A DNA stretch of 5,589 nt from Polaromonas sp. YR568 (GTDB taxonomy: Bacteria > Pseudomonadota > Gammaproteobacteria > Burkholderiales > Burkholderiaceae), in contig CAMBWM010000162.1 in NCBI GenBank assembly GCA_945871335.1, positions 1 through 5,589 on the forward strand. The letters are read 5' to 3'. This document shows, piece by piece, positions 1-5,589 of the stretch (its first letter is position 1; each line of letters opens with the position of its first letter). The translations under genes were made by a program, and so were the position numbers. The notes below the pieces were generated by a model. It was not told the DNA's origin, searched no databases, and saw nothing but the letters and a program-made list of their open reading frames with translations.

Positions 1-3201
<3,201 letters not shown>

Positions 3202-3218
3202 CTAGTACATTGCGCATT

Positions 3219-4496
3219 ATGAGTATTCATGTACCCCTTGATCCAGCCCTGTCCGGTGCTGAAGACACCGGCGAGCTGGCCGGCAAACACATCGTGCTGG
3301 GCTTGTCTGGCGGCATCGCCTGTTACAAGGCCGCCGAGCTTTGCCGTGCCCTGATCAAAGCCGGGGCTACCGTGCAGGTTGTCATGACCGACTCTGCTGC
3401 GCAATTTATTACCCCTGTGACACTTCAGGCCCTGAGTGGACGTCCGGTTTTCACCAGCCAGTGGGATGCGCGTGAAGACAACAACATGGCGCATATCAAT
3501 TTGTCGCGCCAGGCCGACGCGATTTTGGTGGCACCGTGCAGCGCCGACTTCATGGCGCGGCTGCTTCACGGCCGCGCTAACGATCTGCTGGCACTGATGT
3601 GCCTAGCCCGCCCCATCGACACGGTGCCCCTGCTGCTGGCACCGGCTATGAACCGAGAGATGTACGCGCACCCGGCCACCCAGCGCAATCTGGCTCAACT
3701 GCAGGCCGACGGGGCTGTGGTGCTTGGCGTGGGCAGTGGCGATCAAGCCTGCGGCGAGACGGGTGACGGCCGCATGCTCGAGCCTGAAGAACTGCTCGAA
3801 GATCTGATCGCCTTTTTTGCACCCAAGTCGCTGGCCGGCCAGCGCGTGCTTGTCACCGCCGGGCCGACCTACGAAGCCATTGACCCGGTGCGCGGCATCA
3901 CCAACTTGTCCAGTGGCAAGATGGGTTTTGCCGTGGCCCGTGCCGCGCACGAAGCCGGCGCAGAAGTCACGCTGGTGGCCGGGCCGGTGAGCCTGCCGAC
4001 GCCCCGCGGCGTGACCCGTGTGGATGTGCGCTCTGCCGAGCAGATGGCGCAGGCTGTCATGGCCCGGGTGGAGCAGGCCAGCGTATTCATCGCCACCGCC
4101 GCGGTGGCGGACTGGCGACCGGCTGCATCGGCCACTGAAAAAATCAAAAAAGACGGCAGTGGGCAAGCGCCTGAGCTGAGTTTTGTTGAAAACCCCGACA
4201 TTCTGGCTCAGGTGGCCGCCTCGGCACGCGCCCGCAGCGGCAAGCTTTTTTGCGTGGGCTTTGCTGCTGAAAGTCATGACCTGCAGGCCCATGCCGAGGC
4301 CAAACGCATCAAAAAAGGCGTGCCCTTGTTGGTGGGCAACATCGGCCCGGCGACTTTCGGGCAGGACGACAATTGCCTCTTGTTGGTCGACGCCCATGGC
4401 ACTCAGAGCCTGCCCCGCGCGTCCAAACTCCATCTGGCCCGCCAGTTGCTCACTCACGTGGCCAGCCGACTCAATCCAAACCGTACGCCCCCATGA
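3219..4496 (+). CDS. coaBC: Bifunctional phosphopantothenoylcysteine decarboxylase / phosphopantothenate-cysteine ligase
   Basis: CoaBC (Dfp) carries out two consecutive steps of coenzyme A synthesis: CoaB joins cysteine to 4'-phosphopantothenate using CTP, and CoaC decarboxylates the product with FMN. The 425-residue protein has the CoaC domain first (about 20-195): [10 protein letters not shown] (28-37), active-site His92 in AHINLS, the PAMN motif (142-145), and Cys178 in [10 protein letters not shown]. The CoaB domain follows (about 207-415): [18 protein letters not shown] with Asn229, SSGKMGFA (231-238), AAVADWRP (294-301), and the EKIKK lysines (307-311). E. coli Dfp has 406 residues; the difference is mostly a roughly 16-residue N-terminal extension here. 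I chose the ATG at 3219. An in-frame TTG at 3195, with AGAGG six bases upstream, would add eight residues and cannot be excluded, since no Shine-Dalgarno precedes the ATG. The gene ends in a 4-base overlap with dut. Confidence 0.97.
   Translation: MSIHVPLDPALSGAEDTGELAGKHIVLGLSGGIACYKAAELCRALIKAGATVQVVMTDSAAQFITPVTLQALSGRPVFTSQWDAREDNNMAHINLSRQADAILVAPCSADFMARLLHGRANDLLALMCLARPIDTVPLLLAPAMNREMYAHPATQRNLAQLQADGAVVLGVGSGDQACGETGDGRMLEPEELLEDLIAFFAPKSLAGQRVLVTAGPTYEAIDPVRGITNLSSGKMGFAVARAAHEAGAEVTLVAGPVSLPTPRGVTRVDVRSAEQMAQAVMARVEQASVFIATAAVADWRPAASATEKIKKDGSGQAPELSFVENPDILAQVAASARARSGKLFCVGFAAESHDLQAHAEAKRIKKGVPLLVGNIGPATFGQDDNCLLLVDAHGTQSLPRASKLHLARQLLTHVASRLNPNRTPP
4091..4109. repeat. Near-perfect GC palindrome inside coaBC
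   Basis: CGCCACCGC (4091-4099) and GCGGTGGCG (4101-4109) are perfect inverted arms around a single base. The stretch encodes ATAAVA just before the conserved DWRP of the CoaB domain. As RNA it would fold as a 7-bp GC stem with a 5-base loop. It is probably a by-product of alanine-rich GC-rich coding, but it is the most symmetric element I noticed inside a gene. Confidence 0.4.
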
Positions 4497-4939
4497 AAAT
4501 TGACGTCAAGATCCTCGACCCGCGCCTGAACGACAACTTGCCCGCCTATGCCACCCCCGGTAGTGCCGGTCTGGATTTACGCGCCTGCCTGACTGAGCCG
4601 CTCACCTTGGCGCCCAACGCCTGGCAATTGATTCCTACCGGCATGGCCATGTATTTGCAGGACCCGGCTTATGCCGCCTTGATCCTGCCGCGTTCGGGAC
4701 TGGGTCATAAACACGGCATCGTGTTGGGTAACCTGGTCGGACTCATTGACAGTGACTACCAGGGCCAGTTGATGGTCAGCGCCTGGAACCGCAGTGATGT
4801 GGCTTTCACCATCGAGCCGATGGAGCGCATCGCGCAACTGGTGATCGTTCCTGTGGTGCAGGCCCAATTCAATGTGGTCAGCGAGTTCGTGGCCAGCGAG
4901 CGTGGCGAAGGCGGTTACGGCTCAACCGGCAAGCGTTGA
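4493..4939 (+). CDS. dut: Deoxyuridine 5'-triphosphate nucleotidohydrolase (dUTPase)
   Basis: Dut hydrolyses dUTP to dUMP and pyrophosphate, which keeps uracil out of DNA and supplies dUMP for dTMP synthesis; family members are homotrimers. All five dUTPase motifs are present in the 148-residue product: AGLDLRA (25-31), PRSGLG (66-71), [13 protein letters not shown] (79-91) with the catalytic Asp86, ERIAQL (111-116), and the flexible C-terminal [12 protein letters not shown] (137-148) that closes over the substrate. The length is close to the E. coli enzyme and the N-terminal [11 protein letters not shown] matches it. The frame is open further upstream inside coaBC, but homology fixes the ATG at 4493. 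That ATG overlaps the coaBC stop as ATGA and lacks a Shine-Dalgarno (CGCCCCC precedes it), so translation probably depends on coupling to coaBC. The coaBC-dut pairing is also found in E. coli. The gene ends inside an inverted repeat. Confidence 0.97.
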   Translation: MKIDVKILDPRLNDNLPAYATPGSAGLDLRACLTEPLTLAPNAWQLIPTGMAMYLQDPAYAALILPRSGLGHKHGIVLGNLVGLIDSDYQGQLMVSAWNRSDVAFTIEPMERIAQLVIVPVVQAQFNVVSEFVASERGEGGYGSTGKR

Positions 4940-4951
4940 GCGGCTCAACGC
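4933..4951. terminator. Stem-loop at the dut stop codon, possible bidirectional terminator
   Basis: GCGTTGAG (4933-4940) and CTCAACGC (4944-4951) are perfect 8-base inverted arms around the loop CGG. The dut TGA lies in the left arm. The stem fills most of the 20-base gap between the convergent genes dut and the FKBP gene, the expected place for a shared terminator. No T-run follows on either strand, so it is not a classic intrinsic terminator. The left arm can pair instead with GCTCAAC at 4920-4926, inside dut. Confidence 0.5.
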
Positions 4952-4959
4952 CTGGGCTG

Positions 4960-5505
4960 TCAGTGCAGCGTGTTGTTGCCCGTTTTGTTGCCCGTTAAGG
5001 GCGAAGCGTCAGCTTCGAGCTTGAAAAAACCAGTGCCCAGTGTGCCCTGACCGACTTCTTCTTCAGTGGCCTCGCGCACGGCCTCTACCTTGAGTGACAA
5101 ACGGATGGCGATGCCCGCCAGGGGGTGGTTGCCATCAAGCACCACATGCTCAGGGTACAGGTCGGTGACGGTGTAAATAAGGTGGCGCGGCGTGTCCGCA
5201 TGGGTACCGGCGGGCAGGGCTTGACCGTCGAAAGTCATGCCTTCTTCCAGCTCAGCCGGAAACAGTTTTCGGGGCTCCAGAAAGACGAAATTCTCGTCAT
5301 AGTCGCCAAAGGCTTGCTCCGGCTCCAGGTGCAGATCAATTTTGGCGCCAAGCGCATGGCCTTGCAGGGTCTCTTCAATTTTGGCCAGCAAATCCTGACC
5401 GCCCAGCAAAAACTCAACTGGCTCGTCCAGCTCGTCTAGGACTTCGCCAAGGGTGTCTTTCATGACCCAGGTCAAGGACACAACGCATTGTGGGGTGATT
5501 TTCAT
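4960..5505 (-). CDS. FKBP-type peptidyl-prolyl cis-trans isomerase, SlyD-like
   Basis: SlyD-type FKBPs speed proline isomerisation and act as chaperones in the cytosol. The 181-residue protein begins MKITPQCVVSLTWVMKDTLG. Residues 64-72 (QAFGDYDEN) resemble SlyD's DAYGQYDEN, and an inserted-in-flap chaperone domain follows at about 73-120. The chain then returns to the FKBP fold with VVLDGNHPLAG (121-131) and VEAVREATEEE (140-150), nearly identical to SlyD. No signal peptide is seen. The His/Cys-rich nickel-binding tail of E. coli SlyD is absent; the end (about 161-181) is a short tail containing the tandem TGNK-TGNN, so a nickel-delivery role is unlikely. The ATG at 5505 fits the family start; a TTG at 5529 would add eight residues that do not look like family sequence. 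No Shine-Dalgarno is visible. Only 14 bases separate it from a divergent gene. The family call is secure; orthology to slyD itself is not shown. Confidence 0.93.
   Translation of the reverse strand: MKITPQCVVSLTWVMKDTLGEVLDELDEPVEFLLGGQDLLAKIEETLQGHALGAKIDLHLEPEQAFGDYDENFVFLEPRKLFPAELEEGMTFDGQALPAGTHADTPRHLIYTVTDLYPEHVVLDGNHPLAGIAIRLSLKVEAVREATEEEVGQGTLGTGFFKLEADASPLTGNKTGNNTLH
4973..4996. repeat. Perfect 12-base tandem duplication at the end of the FKBP gene
   Basis: TTGTTGCCCGTT occurs twice back to back (4973-4984 and 4985-4996). Being a multiple of three it keeps frame and gives the protein a repeated four-residue unit, TGNK then TGNN, shortly before the stop. It looks like a recent in-frame duplication, perhaps by replication slippage, in an unconstrained tail. 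Confidence 0.8.
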
Positions 5506-5507
5506 CC

Positions 5508-5517
5508 GACAATTGTC
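5508..5517. promoter_or_regulatory. 10-base palindrome centred in the divergent junction
   Basis: GACAATTGTC is a perfect palindrome whose centre (between 5512 and 5513) is exactly midway between the two divergent start codons, whose A bases are at 5505 and 5520. Each strand reads GACAAT, four of six matches to TATAAT, ending six bases before its ATG. It could be a shared operator or a symmetric pair of -10 boxes for leaderless transcripts. No matching -35 boxes are obvious, so its function is inferred from position only. Confidence 0.4.
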
Positions 5518-5519
5518 CC

Positions 5520-5589
5520 ATGGATACAACTCAAGCTCTGGCCCTGCTGGGCGGTCTTTCGCCCCAGCAATTCATGCAACGCCATTGGC
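5520..5589 (+). CDS. Start of a probable cupin/JmjC ribosomal oxygenase (RoxA/YcfD-like), cut by the window edge
   Basis: Twenty-three codons are visible, beginning MDTTQALALLGGLSPQQF and ending MQRHW. The SPQQFMQRHW segment resembles the N terminus of cupin-4/JmjC 2-oxoglutarate and Fe(II) oxygenases such as E. coli YcfD (DFLERHWQKRP), which hydroxylates an arginine of ribosomal protein L16. The catalytic HxD...H residues would lie beyond the window, so the activity is inferred from a short stretch plus recalled neighbourhoods in Comamonadaceae. The start is well fixed: an in-frame TGA at 5496-5498 precedes the ATG, with no other start codon between. No Shine-Dalgarno lies in the 14-base gap to the divergent FKBP gene, so this gene's promoter must overlap that gene's 5' end. 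Confidence 0.65.
   Translation, partial: MDTTQALALLGGLSPQQFMQRHW

Noticed and set aside
3603..4457. Minus-strand open frame of 284 codons opposite coaBC
   Set aside because: Long for a shadow, but coaBC on the other strand is complete with all catalytic motifs; the reverse product is His/Gly/Ala-rich with no domain, as expected for high-GC antisense.
4373..4492. In-frame 40-residue upstream extension of dut inside coaBC
   Set aside because: The dUTPase family starts at [11 protein letters not shown]; the extension is coaBC sequence read in another frame, and the ATGA overlap is the usual coupling arrangement.
5506..5529. TTG start at 5529 for the FKBP gene
   Set aside because: The added residues do not match SlyD-like N termini, and the start would overlap the divergent ATG at 5520.

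Overview
The window looks like ordinary chromosomal core sequence from a GC-rich Gram-negative betaproteobacterium. The protein sequences and the gene order pyrG-kdsA-eno, divergent from coaBC-dut, point to Burkholderiales and probably Comamonadaceae (Rhodoferax/Polaromonas-like). That placement is recalled from family knowledge, not from a search. kdsA implies lipopolysaccharide and hence an outer membrane. I see no mobile element, CRISPR array, tRNA or rRNA, and every gene is intact apart from the two cut by the window edges.

Layout. Bases 1-3129 form a minus-strand operon read from right to left: pyrG (CTP synthase), kdsA (KDO-8-phosphate synthase) and eno (enolase, cut at base 1). pyrG and kdsA overlap by 4 bases, and kdsA and eno are separated by a very AT-rich 59-base spacer. 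Bases 3130-3218 are a divergent control region with a perfect TATAAT facing pyrG, a leader hairpin and a two-codon upstream ORF touching the pyrG start. Bases 3219-4939 are a plus-strand pair, coaBC and dut, again with a 4-base ATGA overlap. dut ends in a strong inverted repeat and converges on a minus-strand SlyD-like FKBP isomerase gene (4960-5505). After a 14-base gap, a plus-strand gene starts at 5520 and runs off the right edge. Its 23 visible residues resemble the start of the cupin/JmjC ribosomal oxygenase family (RoxA/YcfD type).

How the genes fit together. Enolase makes phosphoenolpyruvate, which KdsA condenses with arabinose-5-phosphate. PyrG makes CTP, which is used to activate KDO and is also the co-substrate of the CoaB half of CoaBC. 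The left operon therefore couples substrate supply to the KDO branch of LPS synthesis. The coaBC-dut pair combines coenzyme A synthesis with dUTP removal, an association also known in E. coli. The right end pairs a folding catalyst with a probable ribosome-modifying oxygenase.

No undescribed system is evident. The points most worth checking are in the junctions: the symmetric 14-base divergent junction centred on GACAATTGTC with no ribosome binding site on either side, the start-Ala-stop mini-ORF and hairpin before pyrG, and the two mutually exclusive hairpins at the dut stop codon.
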